Shown here piece by piece: positions 11,670-24,600 of a DNA stretch of 64,000 bases (its first letter is position 1; each line of letters begins with the position of its first letter). The stretch comes from Nyssa sinensis. Its lineage: Eukaryota; Streptophyta; Magnoliopsida; Cornales; Nyssaceae. The notes beneath the pieces were generated by a model. That model ran no database searches. It saw only the letters and a list, made by a program, of their open reading frames with translations, and was not told where the DNA came from. Where the stretch lies: the NCBI GenBank assembly GCA_008638375.1, contig CM018052.1, positions 28,977,239 through 29,041,238 on the forward strand, given 5' to 3'. Made by a program: the position numbers and the translations under genes.

Positions 11670-14600
11670 GTGGCTAGTTCAAGTTTTGAGCAAAGTTCTT
11701 ATAAGGGATTGAAATTCGCAAACAAGCTATGTCATTGTGGCAGAAAGGCAGCTGTAAAAATTACACAAAATAATGGAAAAGGAAACAAAGGTGTAGAGAT
11801 CTGAAAAATTAGGAAAAATTTTTCATTTTTGCCGGTAGGGCACTATTCATACATTGTTTGTTGGTAGGGCGTTATACATGCATCATTTAGGTAGAAGTCA
11901 CCTTTAGAAGCATAACTTTAGTATGCCATAAAAGAGAAATATGTTTAGAATGTTAAAATATACCTCCTGTGAAGAGTTAAGCCTAATCGGAGACAGTTTG
12001 AAAAATTGAACCAAAAGGGCATCCTGGATGGACCCGGCCGAACCCGCCCGCAAGCGAAAATAAAGTTTTTGGAAAATTTTCATTTAAAATAATTTTAAGG
12101 ACTTTGGCTAAAACAGAATATCGAATTGAGGCGTTTCGTGACGGGTTGTAGTGTAATGGGGTCCCGAACTCATTAAGGGCAAAATAGTCTTTTTACCTCT
12201 CGGCTCCTTTACTATAAATAAGACCCCTTAGTGAAAAAAATCTCAAAATTTGATCTGAGAAGAAGCAGCAACTCGTGCATGGAGAGAAAAGTGAAGAAAA
12301 CCTAAGATTTTTCAACTTTCAAGCCTTCAAAACTCATCTCTAGGTTAGGATTCTCATAAGGCTTTCTTCTAGGAAGTTGTTCCCCATGTCAAGGGCTACA
12401 TTCTCACCAAATGGTTAGGTTACACAGCGAGCACAAATCCCTAGGTTTGAGAAAAAATATTTTTAGGTATGATATTTTGCTAAGTTAGGAATAGAGTTAA
12501 GTTTCTTTACATTGTTGTAAGTTGATTGAGTGATTCATATGTTTACTTGCTGTTAGAAAGTCACTTAGGATGTAGTTGCTTTAAAAAACCTATAGTTGGT
12601 AGTTTGTGTACTTGTGTCTTCTTTGAGTTCTTTGAAAATTTGTCAAAATGATGAAGATATAACTTGGATATATGTTTAAATTATTGCATTGTGGCTTATG
12701 TTTATGTAGATAGGTCTTGTGTTTTGAAAGATATAGTTTGTTTAAAGCATTGATGCTTGGTGTAATTATGTGTTCTTTGAGAATTGGTAAAATAGTGAAC
12801 ATGTAATATGAGTATATGTTTAAATTGATTGTATATAGCATATGTTCATGTGGAAGAAGTTTTGGGGTTTGAAAGTTAAGTTTGCTTCATGTATGATGCA
12901 TGACTTAATGTGTATTACATGTATTTGACAAAATGTGTTATTGAGATTGCATAGAAAAATCAAGGCATATTGACATAGTTTGAATCTTTGGAAATATAGT
13001 GTGGGTTGAGCACATTGGTATTATGCATTATGAGGGTGTAGATCCTGTGATGAAAAACTCAAAATTGGCCATTGGTACTCACGATTTAACGGGGATGGAC
13101 TGTGAAGCGAGACATACGATTGGTACTCGCGTTCCAACGGGCAAGGGCCGTGAAGCGAGACATGGGTGTGGCATAGAGTTGCATGGGTGTGTCATGCATA
13201 TCGCCATTGCATAGCATTGAGGGATTGGAAGGTTATAACTTATAAATGTACACTTGCACATGCCACGCCTTAACTTTGTTCTTTACATTAGCATCATGTC
13301 ATACCAGCGGTTGTGCTAACCCTTTATGGGATAACATATTACAAATGAGGCTCCCGATACTTGAGACTCGATGAAGTCATTGAAGCACAAAAGGAGAAAG
13401 TGAATTTTGAAGTATATTTGGCCTAAGGGCTTCATTTTGTATGTATGAGGGTATAAGCCCTAAGACATGTGTATTTACTTGTAGAAATCTTGTATATTAT
13501 GAAAACAATGGGCAAGACCTTAAAATTGTAATGAGCATGATGTTGTGATGTTTCAAATTTCAAGTATATGTGTATGTATGGAGGATTGTATATTTTAAAT
13601 GATGTATAAGTGTTTAGTTGAATTAAAAAGATGTATTTTGGTTGCTAGTTTGAAAAATAAGGGATCGTGTTGTGAAATATTAGATGGAAAAAGCTTAGAA
13701 AATAAAAGAGACAATGCTAAAATTTTATGAAATTAAAAGGTTAGTTAGGTGTGTGAAACATCCTAAATATAGGTGGAAAAAGTGTCAAAAAATGGGAGGT
13801 TAAAACCTTGAGGAAGTAGGCTAAAAATGGGAAAAAGTAGCTTGAAACACTTTGGAAAACAATTAAGAAAACAAAGAAAATCTACTGCAAAAATAGAGAA
13901 ATTCAGCCGCAGTAGTTACAGTAAACCTGCAGGAAAACAGTCCAGACTTGCCCCAGCCCGTAGCCTCGCACGCCCTCGCGCGGGCGCGCCGCGTGCCCAG
14001 CCCAGCCATGCATGCCACGCCTAACACTCCCATGACACCAGCCTTTGGCTACCCTTTTGAGCCATGTTTGGCCACCCTGTTGGGCCATATTTAGCTAATT
14101 CTTAGGCCATGTTTGGCCACATTTATGGGCCATGTTTAGTCATCCTTTGGGACACACTTTAGTTATATTTCAAGGCCATGTTTGGCCACTTACTTGGACC
14201 ACTTTAGGTGGGATTTTTGACCTATTCTTGGCCCATGTCTTAGGGCATTTGGGGCCTATTTAGGCCATTGTTCCAAGGCATAATTAGAAACATTTTGGGG
14301 CTATCTGAGAGACCATTCTTGAACATGACTTAGACTAATTTTGAGTATTGGTTGGGGGAAATAGTTGATTGGCATCTGAAACCCATCTTGGGTAAGTCTA
14401 GTAGCAATTTTTCATTCTTAAATTTGGAGAAACATGAGGAAATAAACGTGTAATTAACTAAATCTATCTTAATGGCCTTTCATTTATTTTTCTTATTTCA
14501 TTTCACTCACTCCACGAGTTTATGAAAATTCGGGGCATTACAAAAGGTAGGTTATACTACTCATGTGAAGCTAAAGCATGCAAATTCTGGGAATGGTGTG

Positions 14601-14887
14601 CGCCTTTGGGAGCATTGGTGGAGCAGTCTACTTCCATGACAAATCAACCAGTTAGTTATATTGGAAATAATGGTGCTCAATTGTTAGATGAATTGTGTGT
14701 GATAAAGAATGATTTGCGTAAGATAAAGAATGAGCTGTGTGAGGTAAAGATTGAAGTGAGGAGTATATCTACAAGGTTACAAATGGTTGAGCTTGGCCAA
14801 TGCATGCTAAAAGTGCTAGTGATTGCAAGTTTTGTAATGTTTACTATTACTTTTTTAGTAGCTGTAGGGGGTGTACTTCTAAGGTGA
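11670..14887 (+). pseudogene. GRF-type zinc-finger gene carried by the MULE, split by a solo LTR
   Basis: Two pieces, 11670-11791 and 14548-14887, join in frame when the solo LTR and one copy of its AAAGG duplication are removed, giving about 153 codons. Piece one carries the first half of a GRF finger (CHCGRKA) and piece two the second half (LYYSC, then CKFWEWC), so the insertion cuts through the finger. After it come a predicted coiled coil (DELCVIKNDLRKIKNELC) and one C-terminal membrane segment (VLVIASFVMFTITFLVAVGG). The order GRF, coiled coil, membrane helix is common in small plant proteins linked to transposons. The first codon reads GTG right after an AG acceptor-like site (ttttttcag), with a donor-like gtaagt near 11521, so either the ATG mutated or it lay upstream. 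Function unknown. Confidence 0.75.
11792..14542 (+). mobile_element. Solo LTR, 2751 bp, family A
   Basis: It starts TGTAGAGATC and ends CGGGGCATTACA, flanked by perfect AAAGG duplications (11787-11791 and 14543-14547). No internal retroelement genes lie inside, so it is a solo LTR left by LTR-LTR recombination. A TATA box (ctataaataag, near 12210) sets the transcription direction as plus. The region 12990-13210 matches, inverted, the LTR at 45312-48255. A GC-rich patch lies at 13940-14010, and ggccatgtttggcca-type motifs repeat irregularly at 14035-14290. LTRs of this size and with a gggcattaca-like end occur in chromovirus (Tekay/Del) families, but lineage cannot be proved without internal genes. 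Confidence 0.85.
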
Positions 14888-15157
14888 TGAGATAATTTGT
14901 AAGGATAAGTCAGTTTAACTTTCTAGTGGGACATGGGACGTTTGTAACTATTGTGTGAACTAACCCTTAAGGCAAAATATTTGTACCAATCACTAATATG
15001 TAATAGAAGCAAACGACATGTTAACAACATTATTCCATGTCCGTTGTATAATACTTAAGTAATAAATCACATGAACTAACATTTGAAATTCATAAACCAA
15101 AAGTAATCTTATATATATAACCAATCAAGTACAGATTTACAATTGTCATACTAACTG

Positions 15158-15388
15158 CCACTTTTACAAAAAAAAATAACAAAGTGGCAGCAATCAAACT
15201 AGATCAAGACCATATACACCTAACATGAACATCTAACAACCACTTTTACAAAAACAAAACAACAAAATGGTAGCAACTCAACAAGATCTAGACCCTATAC
15301 ACCAAGTAGCAACATTCACCAACCACCAACCACTTTTACAAAAAACAACAAAGTGGCAACAGCTAACTGGATCAAGACCCTATACAAC
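15158..15388. repeat. Three imperfect tandem repeats inside the MULE
   Basis: Units begin at 15158, 15240 and 15330, each with ccacttttacaaaa, then acaaagtggcagcaa or a variant, then agatcaagaccctatac. Unit length is about 82-90 bp. They lie downstream of the GRF gene, between the two convergent genes. Confidence 0.7.
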
Positions 15389-15799
15389 ATTGGCAACAAA
15401 AAAACTTGAAGCCCTCAAACTCCAACAGCCATAATGAAACCAACAACCAAGTAAGTTGTTGTAACAAACAACTTGTTATGTACAACCTTGGCATAAAAAA
15501 ATCCACCAGCCCTCTAACTCCAACCACCAAAAAACTGTAGCAAATCAATTACAGAAACCTGATGAAAGCCCTACACAAAAAGACTTTAGCTACATAAAAA
15601 AAATATGATACTTAGAAAGGATAAGTTTAACATAGCACCTAACATGTTCTCGTAGCAACAACCAAAAAATTGACAAACAAAATTAATGGTCTTCATGATT
15701 GTGACAGCAAAAATATTAGAGATTGGTTAAAAAAAATAGCAATTGGTTGAATACATCACCTGAACTTGCAGAATTAAAAATTTTTAGTTATTGAGCTTA

Positions 15800-16338
15800 G
15801 AAAGGAGTGATCTACCACTTCCTCTCATTGTAGCTCTTCCTTTTCCCCCCATAACCACCCCTTTTAGCTCTATTTTCCACCCCATGCCCAGCTTGTGACT
15901 AAGAAAAAACTAATTAAAGTGTATCATAACTGTTGCATAAATGTAATTTAATTAAATCCCCAAGATGAAATTGTTTACCTTTTTTATTAAAAACTAAGAT
16001 CCACTATCTTGAGACCCATTAAGAGAACCTATTGCAGAAGTTAATGGCTGGTAAAGCAATTAAATTGCATTAGCATCCTAAAATTGTTGCATGAATGTGT
16101 AATTAAATTAATGAAGATGACTTACCGTTACAATTGTTGCTTCTCTACCATGCCCTTTACCTCTCACAGGGGTTCTTTGGTAAATTCTCCTATTATGTCT
16201 CCATTGTTGACAAATTTTGTACCTAAGACTAAATGCTTGTCTTGCTTATCTAATACCAACAACCTCCTTATTAGGCTCTCTTCTTCTATTCTTCCTAAGC
16301 TTACCAGACAAACGATGTAGAGGTGGAGGTTGTATTAG
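15800..16338 (-). pseudogene. C-terminal part of the MULE transposase beyond the nested LTR
   Basis: Continues in frame from the main transposase piece once the solo LTR and one GTCAC copy are removed: LIQPPPLHRLSGKLRKNRRR, a typical MURA tail. A frameshift or stop follows near 16240. Then come traces of a CCHC knuckle (HNRR and RGKGHGR survive) and, near 15810-15900, a glycine- and arginine-rich end. Splice sites between these parts are not certain. Confidence 0.55.
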
Positions 16339-16343
16339 GTCAC

Positions 16344-17564
16344 TGATAACTAGTTAAAAAGTGCATATTTATTTTGTTAACCCTAGATATTCTTGCACTT
16401 TTATTATTTTAATTTCTCCAATCTATATGCATTTGCTAGTTAATTCTTATTTTATCTTTTTGCAGAGAAAGCTTGACAAAGTTGATGATTTAGTGGTGGA
16501 TTTGGAGCAAAAGGAAAATATTGGGCTTTGAAGCGCTAAAAGAAGTGGAAAACAAGTGATTTTGGGTTAGAAGAGAGGCATGGTCCATATATAGGTGAAC
16601 CAGGGCCTATTTTAGCATTCTAGGCTCTATTTTGGAACACTTTAGACTCTCTTTTTGGGCCCCTAATGTCTAATTACAGGATTTTATGTTATTTTCCTAA
16701 ATTCTTATTTTGTGAGGGTAATTTTGGAAAAAGGGGGATAATATTGGGAGCTAGGGTTTTGAAAAAAGAGGAGGCCGTTTTTGGAGATCTAGACGAGGAG
16801 AAAAAGGGAGGAGACGATTCTAAAGAAGAAGATGAAGAACTCCATGGCTATGGTGGTCTCCTCTTCCACTATCATGGGCTAAGTTCTCTCATTCCTAGGG
16901 TTTAGATGAAACCCTAGTCAAGTAATATTGCTTTTTTTTTTTTGTATTTTATTTTTGGGTTAATTAGTCTTGGATGTTGATTGTATAACATTGGGATCTT
17001 ATTAAAGCATTGATCGTATTATTCAATTTCACATAATCAATTTATGTGATTTTGTTTATGTGGTTATACAATAATAATATGTGTACATACATCAAAACCG
17101 TAGGACGAGTCATAACTCAGGGAAAACAAATTGTGACTATGACCTTAGAATTAGCGTAGACAATTTGTGTTGACCAAAGATGATTGGTGCTTAGGGTTTT
17201 GGTGCATGGTTTTCTTGATGATTGTATTGAGGCTTGTAGCCAAAATACATCTTTTACATCCAAATTTAATGGCCCAAGAATTAATACAATTGAAGTTAGT
17301 TACAAGATTAGTGGTGGATTCAACACCCTAGGAATTCTCTTTTAATTTGATTCCTCATTAATTCAGTTAAATATTTGCTTTAAGTATAGTTCTCATTTAA
17401 TTTTAGGAAAGAATCAACAAACAATCACTCTTTGTGAATTTGAATTAAAGTTAATCTCAACTTTGGGTTTTTAAACAATTAATAGTCTCTGTGGGTTCGA
17501 CCCTTACTTCTCTACTATACTAGTAGTTTAGTTTGGTAATTTGATTGATTTTCACGACAGATCA
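16344..17564. mobile_element. Solo LTR, 1221 bp, family B
   Basis: It starts TGATAACTAG and ends TTCACGACAGATCA with perfect GTCAC duplications at 16339-16343 and 17565-17569. It interrupts the transposase reading frame. The phrase ctctgtgggttcgaccctta near the right end is typical of the 3' part of several plant Ty3/gypsy LTRs. No retroelement coding sequence lies inside. The lineage is undetermined. Confidence 0.8.
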
Positions 17565-19679
17565 GTCACTGACAACACCATATATTTTCCACATTTTTAG
17601 ATCATTTATGGGATGAAAAATATTTTGATGGGCTGCTATGTACCTCTCATTAATAAATATAGCATCGCAATACTCCTCTATATTCCTTTTCGTGTAAGCA
17701 ATTGCAACTGCTGCATGCTTACGAGGCAAACTAGAAATGTTCCATGAACTATAAACACATTTCCTCGAGCCAAGGTCCACCACAAAAGTGACACCCTCTC
17801 CATCCCTCACCTCAAACTCCATTCCCCCAACAAAGAGAATGGTGCACTTCCTAGAAGCTTTAACAATTTTCACCAACCTCTTCTTAATATTTTTAGTTAC
17901 TATTCCCTTCCAACTATATCCCTTTTCAAACCCTTCTCTTATCCTACACCATTTTTGACCTAACACCTTCTAACATAGTCAAAATTGGCTTACCCCTCAA
18001 AATACCCACCCAATTATTAAACGATTCAATGAAGTTATTGGTGACATGGTCATTCTTTAGTCTAGTGTCAAAGCCATGCCTTAACCATGAAGCAACAGGT
18101 AGCCTTATTAGCCAAGTGTGTGCATCAGCTGATACCTCTTTCAAGTTCCCCATTTCTTCCCTAAAGTCAACCTCATTATATAATCTAACTACCCTCCAAA
18201 AGCATTCTCTTATCAACATCCCAAGAAACTTAACCCTCACGTTAACACATAAATGTCGATAACACCGACAATGTATAGCTTTTGGAAATGCCTCAACTAT
18301 AACTCGATCAAGACCCTATTTTATTGAAAATGTAGCAGTTATAAAAAAGTTAAATCATTGTAGCAATGTTAAATAATTGATAAACTGGTCAATTTAAAGT
18401 ATTTAAATTCAATACCTTCTATTGATCACTCATAAAGGTCTAAGACACCTCATTTGAATGTGCCCCAATGACTGTATTCAGGTTTTGAAGGAAAAACCTC
18501 CATCTGTCCCTATTTTCACTTTCAACCACTCCTACAGCAACTAGAAACAACCCATTGTTTTCATCTAGAGACACTACATCCAAAAGAACACCACCATGGG
18601 GACCTTTCAAGTGACATCCATCAATCCCTATGAAGGGCCTACAACCTAGCTTTGAACCCTTTAAATAATACCTCAAAAGCAATAAATATCCTTTTGAAAC
18701 TTGGATTCACTAACAATGTAGGTCTTTAAAACTCAATCTTCACTAAGCTATTGGGATTGCTTCTCTTAATTTCATTAGTATACATAAGCAGCATTGCATA
18801 GGAACTCCCATGTTTTTTCTCTATTTCATCTAATGCCCTCCTCTTTGCCCTATACAATTGTATCTTGCTAACCTCAATCTCATGTGTTTTTTGGAGGTGT
18901 GTCTGTATTGCATTAACATTCATGTCGGGATTTGTTTTGATAGTTTCCCCTAGTTTTTTGGCAATCCAGCTTGATTTTACATTAGAGTTAGAATGTAATC
19001 TTACACATGTATGATATGCCTTATATGTATTAATCATATAAGTCACACCATTCGGACAAGGGGAAGCATGTATTCTCTACATGCAACTAGAATTTGCACA
19101 ATGTGCAATGACCCTGGCTTTCTCATTCTTGTCTCTAATGATTGTACAACCCTGTTGAATAGTAAAATTCCTTAGCACTTCTCTGAACTTATCTATATTT
19201 TCAAATAATTGCTCTAATTTCAACAAAATTTTATCACCTTCACTAGCATAATATTCCTTCCTATATAAATTATGCTCAAATACCCTACTTGTAGACTTGC
19301 CCTTACCCTCACCCTCATCAGTACTACTACCTTCTGAACTAGGATTATATTCTACATCATTATTAGATTCAAAATCTGATAAATCATTTTCACCTTGTAC
19401 CTCAACATTCACACCAGGACTAAAAGTAGTGTTAAATTTGGAATTCCTTAAGTTCTCAATAACTGAAGGCACAAATGCTTCATCTTCAGATGTTAATCCA
19501 TAAACATCATCACCATCACTGATTTCATCTTCACCGGTCTGACTACTAATTGTCACAGTCTTATTAACATCTATAGTGTGAGATAGGATTGTACTCATTA
19601 TGGTAACATAAATATTGATTTCCCTATTGTTATGGATTTCAAACATTTTTAAAACATTCAAGTTACTCGAAACAATCAT
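17565..19679 (-). pseudogene. MuDR/MURA-type transposase of the MULE
   Basis: In order on the minus strand: an acidic N-terminal region; a MuDR DNA-binding region (CTIIRDKNEKARVIAHC ending in AYHTC) broken by a TAG at the conserved Trp, 19077-19079; the MULE catalytic domain starting at GIDGCHLKGPHGG (18620-18580), which has the first Asp; the VVESEN and WRFFLQNL blocks; a stop near 18440 and an intron-like gap; then the HVTNNFIESFNNW block with the catalytic Glu near 18030; and a SWIM-type zinc finger around 17790-17690. The finger is decayed: its second Cys is Tyr and the Cys before KH is Arg (PRKH). The product would cut and join element ends in the nucleus, but with these stops and the LTR at its 3' end the copy is inactive. 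Confidence 0.85.
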
Positions 19680-20990
19680 TCTATCATTAGAACTAGGTAT
19701 ATCACAATCAAGTTGATTGCAAACCCAATAACTACAGACACATAAGACAATGACAATTCACCTACATCTTGAAGCAATACTATATAAGAATATTTCTCTG
19801 GGTCTACATTTCATATTGTATTCACCATTTGTCTATGGTGTATAATAAGATCATATCTAGAACACACCATTGTTTAAAAATACAAAAAATGAACAAAACA
19901 CAAGAATGTAAAGGAATTAGACTCACTAACACAATCTCAAGAAAAAAGGTAGATTCATTGTGGCATGAAAGAGTAATCAATCTCAATTCCACACAAGAAA
20001 TAGAAGAAAAAAAAACCTGCCTCTAATCTTAACATACATGAACATTGTAATATTCTATCATTAACAAATGGACTATCAGTAAGAGCAATAAGGCAAAACA
20101 TTGTGGCATCAAAGAGTATAGCAGGGTAACAAAAAAATCCATACAAAGAATCATTCAAAAAAAAAAAAAGAATAAATTAGAGTAGAGAAATAAAATAGTA
20201 AACAAAAACCCCCCCCAAAAAATAAAATATCGACACAAATACCCAACCTTTTCAACCCAAAAACAAAAAAATCCAGACGCTATATATACATAAATCAGTG
20301 GGAATATTATGATTCTACCTACTAATTACCATTATTTGCAGAATCCCTAAACTAATTGGGCAATCCGAGTTCTTATTTCACGAACACCTTGAATCAAATC
20401 GCAATAAGAGCCCTTGAGGGAATTGCTCGGCCAGTGGAAGAGTGGGGCCTCTAACCCTAACCTTCATCTATTTTTCCCCTCAAAACCTTAACCCTTCTAT
20501 GATTTTTGAAGTAAAAACCCTCACTATCTTTTCTATTTGCTCACAAAACTCACCTCAAACGACCTATAGAACCACGGAAAAGATAAAAGAACTGAAAGAG
20601 AGAATAAGTATTTACTTGAGATTAAAGAAATCTTGTGGAGTTTAACCATCGATCCTATTTCAACGATCCAAATCAGTAAAAGCTATTTGATCTTGTTGTA
20701 GTATCAGATGATTGGTTTCGTTTTGTGTTTAAACAACCAAAATTGCTAGATCGATCGATTAGGGTTTTGGCAATAAAGGCATAGCCATGCCACTCTCTCT
20801 CTCTCTAAACTTTCTTTTTTTGCTTACCGAAATGATGAGTAAATCGTTTAGAATGATCTAAATGAAACGAGGGCATTTTTGTATTTTTACCTCAAGAGAT
20901 TTTTTGAATATAATATTATTTTCTCTTGTCATGGGTATTTTGGTAACTTAAGCTTTGCCGTTAACACCGTTACTTTGTGAGTTCTAACAG
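19680..20990. other. MULE right subterminal region
   Basis: Upstream side of the transposase, so probably its promoter and leader. It contains A-rich runs (20158-20172) and C-rich or A-rich blocks around 20205-20225, but no coding family. The (CT)n run near 20791-20807 is typical of plant 5' leaders. Confidence 0.45.
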
Positions 20991-21071
20991 GGAGACAGTG
21001 TTATTTCAAATAGTATAGAGGAAATTTCTGCAATTGTCAGATACCTTAGAGAAGGTAAGTGTAATTAATTA
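20991..21071 (-). repeat. MULE right terminal inverted repeat
   Basis: Inverse of 11121-11202 and bounded by the taattttata duplication at 21072-21081. Confidence 0.8.
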
Positions 21072-21630
21072 TAATTTTATATTACAAAAATATATATTTG
21101 CATATATATGAAATGAAGAATTAAAAATATTTATATATATATATATATATATTACATATTTATTATAGTTTTTATTATATATTTTAATATTAAATAATTT
21201 TTTTATATTTTTATTATTTTTTTAAAAAATCTCATTTAGAGTAGTTTCTTTAGGCCTCCAATTGTCTTGAGTCGGCCCTAGCCCTTTACTGCCATGATTC
21301 CCTCACGCCACCGAGTTCTGCTGTCCATAACTTCCACCGCCATCAAAGATCAACAAACACAATCACTATATGTGTTTAAGAGACGTAGAAAAAGAGAGAG
21401 AAAGAGCAGTTCAGATGAGATCGTGAGAGATGGAGATACGGTGCCAATTATTACTCAACCCATCCATTACCCATTTAAAACCCATTTTCAACTTATTTTT
21501 TACTCATATAAAGGATTTATTTTCTCACTCAACTCATATTTAGCCCATATTTTAAATGAATCACTCAAAACCCATTAACTGTTGGGTGAGTTTATGAATT
21601 TAGATAAAATTTGCCACACCTAGCCAGAAC

Positions 21631-24600
21631 TATTGGTTCTAGATCATATAATAAATTCTTCTTAAGAGATGACATGGCTGGTGTTGATGAACTATATCAT
21701 AAAGACCATCTTACCCTTCTTTATTTTACATTTTTTTTCAAAATAAATAAATAATAAGAATGGGTCTACTTAGTAATTGCTAGGTTGGTAATTTGGTCTA
21801 AACCAATAAAGTTAGATTCAAAGCTCGTTGATTATAGTATTTGAAGTTACTATGGTTATGATCAAGTTGGTGCCATCATGTGGACTTTGCACCACAGCCG
21901 TTGGATGTCAACATTTATGGAGATTTACACCGAGATTATGAAGATGAAATGAGATAAATATGACACAAGGGCCAATGAGAGTGTATGTAAATTAGCATGG
22001 GCAGCTCCACAATTGTGTTTGAAAATAATTAATTAACCAACCAAACAAAGTTTAGATCCTTACATGAGGTACAATGTTGCCGTTAAAAGAAAAGAAAAGA
22101 AAAGAGAATTATATATATATATATATATGCATTTACACTATATTATTTTTTATTTTAAAAAAAAAATGTTACAATTCATATATTGCAATCAACTCGACAT
22201 AACTCAATACAAGAGTCTTTTTCAAATTATATATATTAGGTGTTTTTTTCAAATTGAAAAAAAGGTGTTTTAAGTTCAACAAAAGACTAGAAGAGTTAAA
22301 ATTATAAATGGGATGAACAGTTTTGGAACGGAAAGAGTTTCTAGTGTAACAGAAGACTAGAAGATTAGAAGAAAACAAGAATTTGGAGGTCCAAGACAAA
22401 TAAGAGTGTCTAACTCTTAAATAGAAAGTCGGTTTCCTCTCTAAATTGCTGCAAGAAATGCTAAAGTGAAGACCAAAGAATCTCTGACTCTTTAAAATTG
22501 CTGTCAAAAGTATAGTTTGTGACGCCCTTTCATAAATTGAGCCTCTTAACTCCCACAATAAAAATGACTCTCACTGTAAAAATAAAGTCTATGACCCTCA
22601 CTCAACTTTCAATCAAAATGGAGTATTTGACAAAGTTGGATTCTTAAAGTCTTTTTTTTTTTTTTTTTTTGAGTCTTAATTGATTACTAATACAAATCAG
22701 GAGTCACAAAGGATATTAAATTTTGGGTTTCTAAGAAATCTATTCAATTGCATTGTAATCAAGAGATGACCAAACCAACACATAATGATGATAGGAAGCA
22801 AACCTGGAGAGTCTTTTACTCCACTGCTTCAATTTGCCAAAAAGTTATAATTTGGGCGGCCCATAAACATCACTTTCATTAATTGGGTTTGTTTTAAACC
22901 CTTCCCTATTAAAAATTAAGTCTAATGGTAAATTAATTAATTTGACATGAAGTCATCAGTTTTAAATTTGGACAGTTCGTTAAAATCATGAATTGGATTT
23001 ATCTCATACCATATCCATGAAATTCAAAAGTTTAATTAATTAATTAAATTTATTTTTAAATTCTTTTAACTCCATTAAGAAAAATACAAAAATAAATTGA
23101 GTTTGTTTCAAATCTATATTTATTAAATTTAAAAGTCAAATTTAATGATTAATTACTTTTTAAATTAATTTACTAATTAATTAAATTTTATATTTAAATT
23201 GAATCAATCAAAGATTCACTTATCAAAGAAAATTGTTTATTAAATTTTAAAATTAGTGGGTCATAAACCTATTTTACTCAAAACTCAAATTCTAAAATTT
23301 TAAAAAAAAATATGAGTCATTTACTCATTATTCATTCTAAATCTATTTTCTTCTCAAATTCCAAAATTTCAAAATTTAAGTAATGACTCGTTTACTCATT
23401 ATTCATTTCAATTTTTTTCTTTTCAGAACTATGGTTAACTTGATTTTACTTGAAATACGTAGACAATTTAATTTAATCAACTATAACAGTCTTAACACGT
23501 GAGTTTGTTAGGACATGATGTCACTCATAACGAATTTCTCACATGGGTGTTACCGTCCAAAATAAGAAGTAGTTATGAGATGCAAAGTAATAGAAAGATC
23601 ATGAAATTTGGGTGGAACCTCTCTTTCTAAAAGGACCCTAGGTGTTTTTACGCATGAATCATGTGACGAACACCTTGGGAGTTTCTCGTATTTTAACATC
23701 CAAACTACAAATTCTTGAGTATCTCAAGTAGTGGGTCTATGATATCTTTCAGTATTATATTTGCATGCTAGACTTAAAAGAATCTTCCGAATGTTTGCCC
23801 ACCCCCACCCCCACCCTTAAGGCATCCTTTTAAGGGAAGAACAAAGAGTTCTTCGAAGGGAATTATCTTTTAAGAGAGTCTATCAGGTCTGGGAACTCTG
23901 GGGTGGTTCGACCAGATCTTGATGGAATATTTTTAAGTTTTGAGAACTAAGATTAACTCGACTAATACTTAAACTTATTTTTGATGAGTGTTAGTTCAGA
24001 AATTAAAAATAATTTAACTTATGATCGCATAACATTGGTTCGGGTATCATTTATCAATCATGACTTTGTAAGGTATTGATGTTGATGAGGTACCTACAAT
24101 AAAACTCATACAACTTTTTATTTTATGGGTGGAATTATGTTTAACAAAAGTTTAACATTTTTTCTCAACAAACGTGTGTATTCATATTCTAGTATTTTCT
24201 AGTTGGCAGATGTGATTGTTCAGTTGTTAGCTTAGAGGTCCGTCCAACCCTCAAATTTTAATTATATATTGTGATAAGATTCAACATTAGAAGCAAGATC
24301 ACAGTTTTATACATGACTTGTGAAAAGCAATATGCATTCAATAAATTCGAGTACCATTAATATATGCAAACCAAAAAAAACAAAACATAATCTATTAATC
24401 AACTATAACGCATCTCCTCAATAATCCACTAGAATAATAAAAAATAATAAAATTACTTGAAAGTGTGATTAAGCAGCAAAGGCATTGAAAATAAAATTCA
24501 AGTGTCACGAGTTTGAATTTCTTCTACCTCAATCGTTGGTTGTTAGAGTTTAAAAAATGAGTCTCGTGTCACAGAAAGAAAGACTTAATTTGATATGCGT

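Larger units (their letters stand above)
11121..21071. mobile_element. Mutator-like element (MULE) with GRF gene and MuDR-type transposase
   Basis: An element of 9951 bp bounded by a perfect 10-bp direct repeat, taattttata, at 11111-11120 and 21072-21081; MULEs make 8-11 bp duplications. Its ends are inverted repeats of about 80 bp (11121-11202 and 20991-21071) sharing tctgacaattgcagaaa and tttgaaataacac. Without its two nested solo LTRs it was about 6 kb. It held two convergent genes: a GRF zinc-finger gene on plus near the left end and a MuDR transposase on minus from the right end. Both are now broken. Confidence 0.88.
10358..21622. mobile_element. hAT-type element interrupted by a Mutator-like element
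   Basis: The left end TAGGCTGGCAAA and the right end (reverse complement TAGGTGTGGCAAA) are inverted repeats of the TAGGGGTGGCAAA type seen in plant hAT elements. They are flanked by a perfect 8-bp target duplication, gccagaac, at 10350-10357 and 21623-21630; 8 bp is the hAT standard. Removing the Mutator-like element inside (11121-21071 plus one target duplication) leaves about 1.3 kb with no transposase, so this was a non-autonomous element. The subterminal parts contain repeated gggt/accc motifs, as is common for hAT ends. Confidence 0.75.

Noticed and set aside
18029..18262. Plus-strand frame opposite the MULE transposase
   Set aside because: Complement of the conserved HVTNN..ESFN block on the minus strand.
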